A stretch of 36,054 bases of DNA from Acidobacteriota bacterium (GCA_009691245.1 SHUM01000035.1:1-36054), one strand, 5' to 3'. Counted from the stretch's first letter, positions 1 to 8,084 are shown. Notes: generated by a model from the sequence alone, not told the origin. Program-made: numbers and translations.

Positions 1-60
1 TATGCGCGCAAAAAAGAACCCCCGCTCCCCGACGGTCGCGGCTCTGATCGAGCGGAGTCC
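1..60. repeat. Half of a palindromic intergenic repeat at the window edge
   Basis: Bases 12-50 resemble the right arm of the palindrome at 16945-17042. Both read CCCC, a pyrimidine/C-rich block, then GGTCG, then GCTCTGATC. Only one arm is visible, so the partner arm probably lies to the left of the window. The element lies immediately upstream of the ABC ATPase gene. A dispersed acidobacterial-type repeat is the simplest reading. Confidence 0.5.
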
Positions 61-224
61 TTTCATTAGGAGGGCCCTTGCAGTATGATGAAAATCTGGT
101 CTTATACCTGTATTTAATGTGGATTATGGCGTGGTGCGATGCGCTTTGCAAACCGGTCCGCCGGCCTGGCAGCGAAGACCTTTTCAGCCTTCCGCCAGCG
201 CCAACCGACCCTCTGGAGACTACC

Positions 225-1601
225 TTGACGACCGCCGTCCGCATCCAGCAAGTCTCCAAGAGCTATCCCATATATGACCGCCCACACGACCGTTTGAAAG
301 AGCTGCTCACCGGGAATCGTCGCAGCTTTCACCGCGATTTCTGGGCGCTCCGCGATGTTTCGCTGGAGATCGAGCGCGGGATCACCTACGGCCTGATCGG
401 TGAAAACGGCTCCGGCAAGAGCACGCTGTTGCAGTTGATCGCTGGAATACTGCAACCAACCTCCGGCACAGTGGAGGTCGCGGGCCGCGTATCGGCGCTG
501 CTGGAGCTGGGGTCGGGCTTCAACCCGGAGTTCACCGGTCGTGAGAATGTCTTCCTGAGCGGCGCGATTCTGGGCATCCCGCGTGCGGAGATGGAGCAGG
601 TTTATCCCGACATCGCGGATTTCGCCGAGATCGGCGATTTCATCCATCAGCCGGTAAAGACTTACTCCAGCGGCATGATGGTGCGCCTGGCCTTCGCCAC
701 CGCTATCAGCGTGAAGCCGGAGATATTCATCGTCGATGAAGCGCTGGCCGTGGGCGACATCTATTTTCGCCAGCGCTGTATGCGGAAGTTTCACGAGATG
801 AAGCGCGCCGGCGTTACCATCCTCTTTGTCTCGCACAGCGCGGCCGACATCAAGAGCCTGGCCGAGCGCGTGGCCTGGCTGGATCACGGCCGGCTGGTGG
901 AGGCGGGAGACCCTGATCGCGTTGTGTCAAAATATCTGGCCGCGATGGTAACCAAGGATTCTCGATATCGCGAGCATCACCCCGCTTCGCAAGCTGCCTC
1001 CATGCTGGAGAGCGAATCGCTGGCGCGCGAGCACGCGCCGGAGCCGGCGTCGGAGCCAGCGCCCGAGATCGTCCAGATCATTCCGAATATCGATCATCGC
1101 TTTGGAAATGGCGACGCGGAGATTCTGGGCATCGCGGTCCTTGATGAAGATCACCGGCCGCTGGCGATGTTGCCGCAGCAGGGAACCATCCTCGTGCGCA
1201 TCAGCGTGCGCGCGCATCGCGAAATCGCGCATCCCATCATTGGCGTCCTGTTCCGCAATCATCTCGGGGTCGACCTGGCCGGGACCAACACCGCGCTGGA
1301 GGATACTCCGCTATCCGCGCTGCAGCCCGGCGACATGCAGACCATCGACTTTCGCATGGAGCTGCCCGAACTTTACCCAGCGCATTTTTCCTTCACGCCG
1401 GGAATCTCGAATGGGACGATCGATACCTACGAAGTCTGCGACTTCATCGACAATGCCATTTCGCTGCCGGTCGAGAAGGGACGCACGGTCTACGGGTACA
1501 TCCATCTACCTTGCCAGATACGCGTGCATGACATAAGGAGAGGCGCGCCGACGGCAACTGGCAATCGCGGCGGAGGAGATAAAGTGGGAGTGCAGCAATG
1601 A
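225..1601 (+). CDS. Wzt-like polysaccharide ABC transporter ATP-binding protein
   Basis: This is the ATPase subunit of an ABC-2 polysaccharide exporter; it would drive lipid-linked glycan across the inner membrane. Counting from a possible upstream TTG at 78, Walker A (GENGSGKST) is at residues 108-116, the signature YSSGM at 196-200, Walker B IFIVDE at 216-221 and the switch His at 253. After the nucleotide-binding domain comes a proline-rich linker (about 320-335) and a beta-rich C-terminal domain (about 340-485) of the Wzt type, which in O-antigen systems recognises the finished glycan end. I place the start at TTG 225 because GGAG lies six bases upstream and family homology begins there; an ATG at 117 is the alternative. 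The stop overlaps the next ATG by four bases. The permease (Wzm) partner is not in the window and should lie to the left. Confidence 0.9.
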   Translation: MTTAVRIQQVSKSYPIYDRPHDRLKELLTGNRRSFHRDFWALRDVSLEIERGITYGLIGENGSGKSTLLQLIAGILQPTSGTVEVAGRVSALLELGSGFNPEFTGRENVFLSGAILGIPRAEMEQVYPDIADFAEIGDFIHQPVKTYSSGMMVRLAFATAISVKPEIFIVDEALAVGDIYFRQRCMRKFHEMKRAGVTILFVSHSAADIKSLAERVAWLDHGRLVEAGDPDRVVSKYLAAMVTKDSRYREHHPASQAASMLESESLAREHAPEPASEPAPEIVQIIPNIDHRFGNGDAEILGIAVLDEDHRPLAMLPQQGTILVRISVRAHREIAHPIIGVLFRNHLGVDLAGTNTALEDTPLSALQPGDMQTIDFRMELPELYPAHFSFTPGISNGTIDTYEVCDFIDNAISLPVEKGRTVYGYIHLPCQIRVHDIRRGAPTATGNRGGGDKVGVQQ

Positions 1602-2821
1602 AGTTTACGGGTGAGCGCGTCGTCCCCGGCCAGGTGGAAGCGGACCTGCTGAATGAGCATCTGGCGCGTTATCATTTCGCGCGTCAGTTCGTGAAAGGCA
1701 AGCGCGTGCTGGACGCCGCCTGCGGGTCGGGTTACGGCACGGCGATGCTGGCGGAATCGGCCAGTTCGGTGATCGGCATTGACATCTCCCGCGAGGCCGT
1801 TGGCTACGCGCGCTCCAACTATGCCGCCGCCGCGGCAGCCGGGGCGGAGATTGACTTCTCGGAAGGTGACTGCCTGGCTCTGCCCTTCACCGATGAAAGC
1901 CTGGATGTCGTGGTGGCCTTCGAGATCGTCGAACATCTGAAAGACGCCACCGGATTCCTGCGCGAGTTGCGCCGCGTTCTGCGGCCCGGCGGACTGCTGC
2001 TGCTCTCCACGCCCAACCGCCTCTATTACACCGAGGACCGCGGCGAAGTGAACCCGTTCCACGAGCGCGAGTATACCTTCGCCGAAATGGATGCGCTGAT
2101 TGCGCCGTTTTTCGCGCATCGCCAGATCATCTTCGAGAACCATGTGGATGGTTTCGCCATCAGCGGCCCCGGCGCGGAGCTGAGCCACAGCGCAACACCA
2201 GCCGCCACGCTGCTGACGGACAACAGCGCTGGCGCGGCCACGGCCGGAACCATTGCCGAGCGCGGGCGCGACGCTTACTTCTTTATCGCCGTTTGCTCTG
2301 CGACCCCGATTCCACCCTTCAGTCCAATGCTCTTCGTGCCCTCCACCGGCAACGTGCTGCGCGAGCGCGAATTGCACATTCATAAACTGGAATCGCAACT
2401 CGACGGCGCCATCTCCGACCGCGACCTTGCGCGCGAGCAGTTCCAGAGGATGGAGCAGGAGTTGAATGACTTCCGCGCTTTTTTTACGAAGCGCGAGGCG
2501 GAACTCGATCAGTCGCTTGCTGAGCGCACCGCATGGGCGCAGAGCCTGGAGCAGGAAACCGGCCGCGCGCGCGACGCCCATGCCAGATTGGAAGAGGAGT
2601 TCACCAGGCTGCGCGGCGAATTTGATGAGCGCACGGCGTGGGCGCTGCGATTGAATGTTGATGTGGAGGAGCGCACCGCATGGGCGCGGCGTCTGGATGG
2701 CGAATTAGGCGAGGCCCGCACGGATCTCCAGAAAATCTACAGCTCGCGCTGGTATCGCATCGGCAAGAAGCTGGGGCTGGCGCCCTTCCCTCCCGAAACG
2801 CGCTCCGGTGACGGGACATAA
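1598..2821 (+). CDS. SAM-dependent methyltransferase with C-terminal coiled coil
   Basis: The N-terminal half is a class I methyltransferase. Motif I DAACGSGYG is at residues 39-47, the acidic loop GIDIS at 60-64, a post-I ALPF at 94-97, motif III-like EIVEHL at 109-114, and RPGGLLLLSTPN at 129-140. Residues about 253-380 form a charged heptad-rich coiled coil containing three ERTAWA blocks (309-314, 344-349, 358-363). The tail SSRWYRIGKKLGL is basic and possibly membrane-associating. Translation is probably coupled to the upstream Wzt-like ATPase through an ATGA overlap. In Wzt-dependent O-antigen systems a methyltransferase (WbdD) caps the chain and a coiled coil sets its length; a comparable role is inferred here, but no kinase domain is present. 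It could alternatively methylate a sugar in the repeat unit. Confidence 0.85.
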   Translation: MKFTGERVVPGQVEADLLNEHLARYHFARQFVKGKRVLDAACGSGYGTAMLAESASSVIGIDISREAVGYARSNYAAAAAAGAEIDFSEGDCLALPFTDESLDVVVAFEIVEHLKDATGFLRELRRVLRPGGLLLLSTPNRLYYTEDRGEVNPFHEREYTFAEMDALIAPFFAHRQIIFENHVDGFAISGPGAELSHSATPAATLLTDNSAGAATAGTIAERGRDAYFFIAVCSATPIPPFSPMLFVPSTGNVLRERELHIHKLESQLDGAISDRDLAREQFQRMEQELNDFRAFFTKREAELDQSLAERTAWAQSLEQETGRARDAHARLEEEFTRLRGEFDERTAWALRLNVDVEERTAWARRLDGELGEARTDLQKIYSSRWYRIGKKLGLAPFPPETRSGDGT

Positions 2822-5285
2822 GAGCGGCCTTTTGAAAATCATCCCCAAATTTATTTTTCTGTTGTTCGCCCCGCTGCTGCTCCTGGCGCTGTGGCTGGGA
2901 ATCACCGCGTGCGACATGGTCTGGAAACTGCAAGGCCGGCGGCGCTCCGCGCAACGGAAGGATCGCACCGCTCCGCACACGGAATTTGCGCCGCCACGCA
3001 ACGCCAGCGTCGTCATTCCCAACTGGAACGGCAAGGATTTGCTCGAAAAATATCTCTCGCCACTGCTCGCCGCCTGCCGCGACGAAGATGAGATCATCGT
3101 TGTGGATAACGCCAGCGCCGACGGCAGCGTGGAATATATCAGGAAAGTATTTCCCCGCGTGCGCGTGCTGGAGATGGAGCGCAATCTAGGCTTCGGCGGC
3201 GGATCGAATGCAGGCGTGCAGGCCGCGAAGCATCCGGTTGTAATACTGCTCAACAACGACATGCGCGTCCTGCCCGGCTTCGTCGAGGCGCTGCTTGCGG
3301 GTTTCGATGCGGCGGATGTCTTCGCCGTCTCCGCCCAGATATTTTTCTCCGACCCCAATAAACGCCGCGAGGAAACCGGGCTCACGGCGGGACAGTTCGA
3401 GAAGGGCTTCATCCGCGTCCGGCACATCATCGACCCGAACATCACGCAAATTGCCCCCACGCTCTACGCGGGCGGCGGCTCGACGGCGTATGACCGCGAG
3501 AAGTTTCTCTCGCTCGGCGGCTTCGATCCACTCTTCGAGCCATTCTACCTGGAAGACACCGACCTCTCCTTCAACGCCTGGCGGCAGCGCTGGCGCGTGC
3601 TCTACCAGCCCGCCGCGCACGTCTATCACGAACATCGCGGGACCATCGGCAAACACTTCACGCCGGAGACCATCTCGGCGTACCTGCAAAAAAACTATGT
3701 GCTAATGACTTGGAAGAACATCCACCGCCCCGCATGGATGGCCCTGCACTTCGCCTACACTTACGGCCACATGGTGATGAGCTTTCTGGGCCGCTGGACG
3801 CCGACGCGCACCACCATCGGCGCATTCAGCAGGGCGCTGCGCACTCTGCCTAAAGCGCTGCGGGCGCGGCGCCACGCGATTCTCAACGCCCGTCTTGAGA
3901 CCCTGAGTATTTTCAACTGCACCAGCCCGGCCCTCTACCGCGATCAATTTCTGCCGCTGGCCCCGCAGCGTGAGGCACCTGCTGCCCTGCCCGCCCCCCC
4001 CTCTGGACAACTCTCTCCGGCGCTGGCTCCGGCGCGCCGACTGAACATTCTCTTCGTCTCGCCCTACTCGATCTATCCGCCGCTGCATGGCGGCGCGGTC
4101 TTTATGTATCAGGCTCTGGAAGCGCTGTCGAAGCGACACAACATCCATCTGCTGACGTTTGTGGACCGCGCCGAGGAAGTCACCTCCAACGAAACATTGC
4201 GCGGGATGCTCCAGAGCGTGGATGTCCTCCTGCGCCGTTATCAGCCGCACCCGCTGTTTCGTCTGGAGTCCAACGCCGAGCAGACTTTCCGTGATCCTGC
4301 GTTTGCCGAGCGGCTGGAGCGCCTCATTCTGGAGCACCGCATTGATTTGGTTCAGTTCGAGTACACGCAACTGGCGCAGTTCCATCTGCCACTCCAGAAC
4401 GTCGCGCAATGCTTGTTTGAACATGACGTATACTTCCGTTCCGTGCAGCATCAGCTGACGGGCTCGCCGGGCAGGGCGATGGTAAAAGCGCGGGAGTTCC
4501 TCGAATGGTTGCGCGCGATCCGCTTCGAGCTGCGCGTGGCGAAGAAGTTTGACGCGCTGTTCACCTGCAATGTGGAGGAGCAGCGCTTGCTTCAGTCCTT
4601 TCTGAATGTGAACGACAAGCAAGCGCATTCGGCCACGAATAGACACGGTCCGCGCATCTACAGTGGCTTGCGCACGGCGGTGACTGTGGCCAGCTACACG
4701 TTCCCCGGCGGGCCGCGCACGCCGGACTCGCTGCTGTTCGTGGGAAATTTTAATCATCCCCCGAACCGGCAGGCGATCGAATATTTTTGTTCGCAAGTGT
4801 TGCCGGAGATTCGCCGCCTGCGCCCGCAAGCAAAGTTGACGGTGGTCGGCGCGAATGCGCCATCCGATTTGATGAAGAAATATACGACCGCCGATGGAGT
4901 GAGCTTCACCGGGCAGGTACCGGACATCCGCGATCCGCTCGGATCACATGCCATCTTCGTCGCGCCCATCCTGACCGGCGCTGGCGTGCGCGTGAAAATA
5001 CTCGAAGCGTTCGCCTCGGGCATTCCCGTTGTCTCCACGCCGTTCGGAGCAGAGGGCCTCGAAATCATCTCCGGCGAAAATGGATTCCTTGCGTCCACCC
5101 CGCGCGAGTTCGCGCAGCACGTCCTCACGCTGCTCGAAGACCCGGCCCGCGCCACACGCATGGCCGCCGCCGCGCACCAGATGGCGTTGAGCCAATACGA
5201 CTGGTCAACGGTGGTCAGCCATCTCGATGAAATTTATCAGGAATTAGTGGATGAAAAACTGCGCGCGGCGGACCAGCGTTGGTGA
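2808..5285 (+). CDS. Two-domain glycosyltransferase (GT2 plus GT4), membrane-anchored
   Basis: A single 825-residue protein carries two glycosyltransferase modules. Residues 11-35 form a hydrophobic N-terminal segment. A GT2 (GT-A fold) domain follows: VVIPNWNG at 68-75, VVDNASADGS at 98-107, the DxD-like NND at 149-151 and the acceptor-site ED at 249-250. From about residue 412 a second module starts (LNILFVSPYS, then PLHGG) and ends in a GT4-type donor site (FVGNFNHPPN, later GAGVRVKILEAFASGIPVV, STPFGAEG). The start is GTG 2808, overlapping the methyltransferase by 14 bases; TTG 2832 is the alternative and neither has a strong ribosome site. It probably adds two successive sugars to the glycan exported by the upstream ABC system. 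Sugar specificity cannot be read from the sequence. Confidence 0.9.
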   Translation: MTGHKSGLLKIIPKFIFLLFAPLLLLALWLGITACDMVWKLQGRRRSAQRKDRTAPHTEFAPPRNASVVIPNWNGKDLLEKYLSPLLAACRDEDEIIVVDNASADGSVEYIRKVFPRVRVLEMERNLGFGGGSNAGVQAAKHPVVILLNNDMRVLPGFVEALLAGFDAADVFAVSAQIFFSDPNKRREETGLTAGQFEKGFIRVRHIIDPNITQIAPTLYAGGGSTAYDREKFLSLGGFDPLFEPFYLEDTDLSFNAWRQRWRVLYQPAAHVYHEHRGTIGKHFTPETISAYLQKNYVLMTWKNIHRPAWMALHFAYTYGHMVMSFLGRWTPTRTTIGAFSRALRTLPKALRARRHAILNARLETLSIFNCTSPALYRDQFLPLAPQREAPAALPAPPSGQLSPALAPARRLNILFVSPYSIYPPLHGGAVFMYQALEALSKRHNIHLLTFVDRAEEVTSNETLRGMLQSVDVLLRRYQPHPLFRLESNAEQTFRDPAFAERLERLILEHRIDLVQFEYTQLAQFHLPLQNVAQCLFEHDVYFRSVQHQLTGSPGRAMVKAREFLEWLRAIRFELRVAKKFDALFTCNVEEQRLLQSFLNVNDKQAHSATNRHGPRIYSGLRTAVTVASYTFPGGPRTPDSLLFVGNFNHPPNRQAIEYFCSQVLPEIRRLRPQAKLTVVGANAPSDLMKKYTTADGVSFTGQVPDIRDPLGSHAIFVAPILTGAGVRVKILEAFASGIPVVSTPFGAEGLEIISGENGFLASTPREFAQHVLTLLEDPARATRMAAAAHQMALSQYDWSTVVSHLDEIYQELVDEKLRAADQRW

Positions 5286-5298
5286 AATTAAAATCGCT

Positions 5299-5377
5299 GT
5301 CATCCTGAGCGCAGTGAAGAACCTGCTTTTCCTCTGTAGGAAAACAAAAGCAGGTCCTTAGCTGCGCTCAGGATGAC
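5299..5377. repeat. Intergenic inverted repeat, 16-bp perfect arms
   Basis: The outer arms 5299-5314 and 5362-5377 are perfectly complementary (GTCATCCTGAGCGCAG type). Inside them ACCTGCTTTT (5321-5330) pairs with AAAAGCAGGT (5346-5355). The result is a long hairpin between the glycosyltransferase gene and the convergent barrel gene. A partial third copy (CAGGATGACATCG) follows at about 5389-5401 and again near 32966-32978, so it belongs to a dispersed family. It may also act as a bidirectional terminator, although no U-tract follows. Confidence 0.8.
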
Positions 5378-5420
5378 GATGTGATAATCAGGATGACATC
5401 GTAATAATAATGGGCGCTCG

Positions 5421-6059
5421 CTATTTTCCGAAGGTTAGCCCGACCGACAGCAAAATGCGGTGCCAGCTTCCGCCGGGTTGAAAGAAGTCCTCAGGCGCGC
5501 GCGTATATTCATCGCGCACTTCCACCTTCCAACGCACTCCGGCGAGAAATTGATGCTCGATGCCGCCGCCCAGCGCGACTACCGGCACCACGATCTGATC
5601 CGGCGGTCCGGAGGGAAACGGGTTTTCCACCTGCCGCACGACCTCTACGACCTTGAAGTTCCCCACGCCCCCACCCACGACGCCAAACAGGCGGAAGCCC
5701 TTCGCTTGCGGTGTGTGCAGGCCGAGATCAAACGTGAGCGTATGCGCAGTCAGCTCCAGATCCGCGCTCGATCCGAACGCATCGCCACGCGAGAGAAACC
5801 CTTCCGGCCGCGAGTAGCCGTAGTGAACGCCGGCGCGCATGACACGGAGAAAATCTCCTCCGCCTTCCAGCGTCAGGACGTTCCCTTTTCGGATGCCCGC
5901 CGAAAACGGATCCAGCGCGGAAGGAACCGCGGTGGCGGCGGCGCTCAAGTCGTCACCGAAACTGCGCCCCAGCCCAACTCCGAAATATTGCGCGTGCCCG
6001 ACAGCAGCGCCGCCGAGCATTCCCACCAGAAGCAAGATTACAAGTCTGACTCGATTCAT
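5421..6059 (-). CDS. Outer-membrane beta-barrel-like hypothetical protein
   Basis: The 212-residue product begins with a classic signal peptide (positive MNRVR, hydrophobic LVILLLVGMLGGAAVG, cleavage near HAQ). The rest alternates polar and hydrophobic residues as in small 8-stranded barrels (VGLGRSFG, LTFDLGLHT, GVVGGGVGNFKVVEV, LLSVGLTFGK) and has no visible catalytic motif. The start is supported by AGAGGA about six bases upstream of the ATG. It lies downstream of the 6164-6562 gene on the same strand with a gap of about 100 bases, so co-transcription is possible. The function is unknown; an OmpA-barrel-like or porin-like surface role is inferred from pattern only. Confidence 0.7.
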   Translation of the reverse strand: MNRVRLVILLLVGMLGGAAVGHAQYFGVGLGRSFGDDLSAAATAVPSALDPFSAGIRKGNVLTLEGGGDFLRVMRAGVHYGYSRPEGFLSRGDAFGSSADLELTAHTLTFDLGLHTPQAKGFRLFGVVGGGVGNFKVVEVVRQVENPFPSGPPDQIVVPVVALGGGIEHQFLAGVRWKVEVRDEYTRAPEDFFQPGGSWHRILLSVGLTFGK

Positions 6060-6163
6060 TTTGGTCCTCTCGAAATTTTCATATGTGCAGCGGCAGGCTC
6101 GGCTGTGCCAATTGCCTGTGCCGATTCTATCGTCAAGCGCGATGCCCGGGAAGGTACCAAAAT

Positions 6164-6562
6164 CTATTCAGGAGCGGCGCGCTCCACGCGGACCTCCACC
6201 TCGATCGCTTCATCGGCCTTCACGGTAATCTTCGCGGGACTCTTCACCAGATACAGCGCGGGCGAGAGCTTGAAGATGTAGGTTCCGGGATAGACATCGG
6301 CAAACTCAAACTGGCCGATGGGATTGACGTCCTTGCGGTAGATCATGCCGAGTTCGAGGTTCTCGATCATCAGCCACACCCCGCCGAGCGGCTTACCGTT
6401 CACCTTGAGCACTTTGCCGTAAACAATACCCACGCCCTGCGATCCCTTCCGTTGCTGCGCGATGGCGGGCCACGCCAAAATAATCAGAATCACCGACGCG
6501 ACCAGCGCGGGAATATATCGCGCTGGACGGAATCCCTGCGGTCTACTTATCGGCTTGCTCAT
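6164..6562 (-). CDS. Small secreted carboxypeptidase-regulatory-like domain protein
   Basis: This 132-residue protein has an N-terminal signal or anchor segment (YIPALVASVILIILAWPAIA, cleavage near AQQ). It then has one beta-sandwich of the carboxypeptidase regulatory type: VYGKVLKVNGKPLGGVWLMI, then GQFEFADVYPGTYIFKL, then a final strand ending VEVRVERA. Such domains bind carbohydrate or serve as adhesive modules in the periplasm or at the surface. A GGGGAG ribosome site lies about nine bases upstream of the ATG. It is divergent from the 6820 gene and is probably the first gene of a two-gene unit with the barrel protein. No catalytic residues are visible. Confidence 0.65.
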   Translation of the reverse strand: MSKPISRPQGFRPARYIPALVASVILIILAWPAIAQQRKGSQGVGIVYGKVLKVNGKPLGGVWLMIENLELGMIYRKDVNPIGQFEFADVYPGTYIFKLSPALYLVKSPAKITVKADEAIEVEVRVERAAPE

Positions 6563-6819
6563 GGATCAGGTCTCCCCAGTCACTTTTGATTACGCCTGCA
6601 CCCTTTACGATTCCCCGCCAAATTATGTAGAATCCCAATTGGGCCTATACACGGCCCGTTCCACAGGATGCCGCGGCGAATCGAAGTACACCTGTGGAGT
6701 ACATCTGGCACGTTACTCCAGTCAGGGCTTTGGCTCAAGCGGACGCGCCCGCCGATGGATCAAGTTCGCAGGACGTCCGCTATCATTTATCATTCTGATT
6801 GTTTGAAACGAGGGGAACA

Positions 6820-7632
6820 ATGGCAACACTGCAAAAGCAAGTGAAGACGGAGATCGCCGGCATCATGGACCGCTACACTGGCGCGATGGATACGCTGGTG
6901 AAGGCGTTCGCCAAGCGGCGCAACAGCACGCGCGATATTTATTGGCTGGCGCTGCAAGCGTCCAAGGAGTTCGGAGCCATCCGCACGCACGCCCGCGTTA
7001 TGATGTCCCGCGCCAAGCGGATGGAGCCGCTCGCCGACATCAAGAAATCAGCGCATGACTCGGCCGAGGAGATTGACCACTACTACGGTTATCGCCAGAT
7101 ACTTGATTGGAAGCTGAACGGCAAGACCTGTACTGTGAACCGCTGGTGGGATTACGGCGATTTCGCCGAAGAGGGCGGCGCGGGTCCGAAGATGTCCGCC
7201 AAGCTGTGGCCGGAGCACGTCGGCTATCTGGAACTGAACAAGAAGCTCGCCAGGCAGACCAAATCACAGTGGGTGCGCGACGTGATTCTCTCGAATCGCG
7301 AAGGCGCAGCCGTGGCTTTCCATTTTGTGATGAGCCACCTGCCCGCGAAAGACGCGTACATGAAGAAGATTACCAAGCACGAGCATGCCGTCGCTGTGGA
7401 TGAACTGCATCATGGCCCCGAGATGATCGACGAGCTGGCCAAGACGGTCAAATCGCCGAGGGACCTGGAGACCGCCAAGAAGGCCATCATGCAGATGCGC
7501 ATTCAGGAGCTGCGCCAACGCAACGAGCAGTTCCTCTATCCGCTGTCGGCGCGCGAACTGGCCAAGCTGGAGAAGGATTTCCTCGCGGGTAAGACCCCGG
7601 CGATCCCTCTGTTCTCCACCGGCAAAGTGTAA
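6820..7632 (+). CDS. Uncharacterised all-helical protein, possible diiron ligands
   Basis: I do not recognise this 270-residue protein as a named family. The start is ATG 6820 with AGGGG five bases upstream; the TTG at 6799 in the same frame is less likely. It is rich in Lys, Glu and Ala, predicted mostly helical, and has no signal peptide. Possible metal ligands are spaced as in ferritin-like or heme-oxygenase-like diiron proteins: E84-x2-H87 (EIDH), E161 (REGAAVAFH, with H168), and E195-x2-H198 (ELHH), plus H187 and H189. A tryptophan-rich insert (NRWWDYGDF, 107-115) sits between the first and second candidate helices. It is monocistronic, ending 33 bases before an intrinsic terminator. The diiron reading is inference from spacing only. 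Confidence 0.75.
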   Translation: MATLQKQVKTEIAGIMDRYTGAMDTLVKAFAKRRNSTRDIYWLALQASKEFGAIRTHARVMMSRAKRMEPLADIKKSAHDSAEEIDHYYGYRQILDWKLNGKTCTVNRWWDYGDFAEEGGAGPKMSAKLWPEHVGYLELNKKLARQTKSQWVRDVILSNREGAAVAFHFVMSHLPAKDAYMKKITKHEHAVAVDELHHGPEMIDELAKTVKSPRDLETAKKAIMQMRIQELRQRNEQFLYPLSARELAKLEKDFLAGKTPAIPLFSTGKV

Positions 7633-7665
7633 CAAGCAAGGTTGTAACTTCCAACCTTACAGCTA

Positions 7666-7697
7666 GCAAAGGCCCGGCGTCACTGCCGGGCCTTTGC
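7666..7697 (+). terminator. Intrinsic terminator after the 6820-7632 gene
   Basis: A perfect 13-bp GC-rich stem (7666-7678 with 7685-7697) closes a six-base loop, 33 bases after the stop codon. The following T-run is short and interrupted (CTTTAC), so efficiency is uncertain, but the stem is very stable. Confidence 0.75.
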
Positions 7698-7701
7698 CTT
7701 T

Positions 7702-7723
7702 ACAGTGCCGCGCGCGGCACTGT
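7702..7723. repeat. Perfect 22-bp palindrome
   Basis: ACAGTGCCGCG at 7702-7712 is followed immediately by its exact reverse complement at 7713-7723. There is no loop, so it resembles a protein-binding site or a repeat end more than an RNA hairpin. It starts five bases after the terminator stem. Confidence 0.6.
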
Positions 7724-8084
7724 GACGTTAGCCGCTGATGGCCAGCGCTTCCTGATCAACACGCCGCTGGACGGCGAGTCAATGGGGGAAATTCGGAATC
7801 TTTGGGCGCTGTCGGGAAAGGCGGGGGGTAGGGTGTTGGGGGTGGCCGGCAAATTCCGACGCTGCCGCGAATCTTGTCAGGTTGGTCGATTTGGATCATT
7901 TGACGCGCGAGACGGGTGCCAGCGGCGGGAAAGCTGATCTGAAGTTCCTCCCGCCCCCCCACCCCGAATCCCTAATCCCCAGTTTGTCAATCTGGTCAGA
8001 GTGGTCAGAACCGTGAACGTTTGCACTTTGGGTAGGACCGCGAATTTGGGCAAGTTGTGGTGTACCGCGACGACGTTTTTCAGC
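7724..8084. other. Gene-free stretch with a dispersed repeat copy
   Basis: No convincing gene is seen between the palindrome and the miaA stop. The stretch holds G-rich and C-rich runs (about 7810-7845 and 7948-7965). At 7986-8057 it carries a degenerate repeat whose core, CCGTGAACGT then TGCACTTTGG, recurs inverted at 31171-31238. Confidence 0.55.

Noticed and set aside
1490-2581. Minus-strand frame of 363 codons under the methyltransferase gene
   Set aside because: The plus strand encodes an unmistakable methyltransferase; the opposite frame lacks any recognisable domain.
7722-7937. 71-codon frame after the terminator
   Set aside because: It begins within the 22-bp palindrome, has biased low-complexity composition and lacks a ribosome site.
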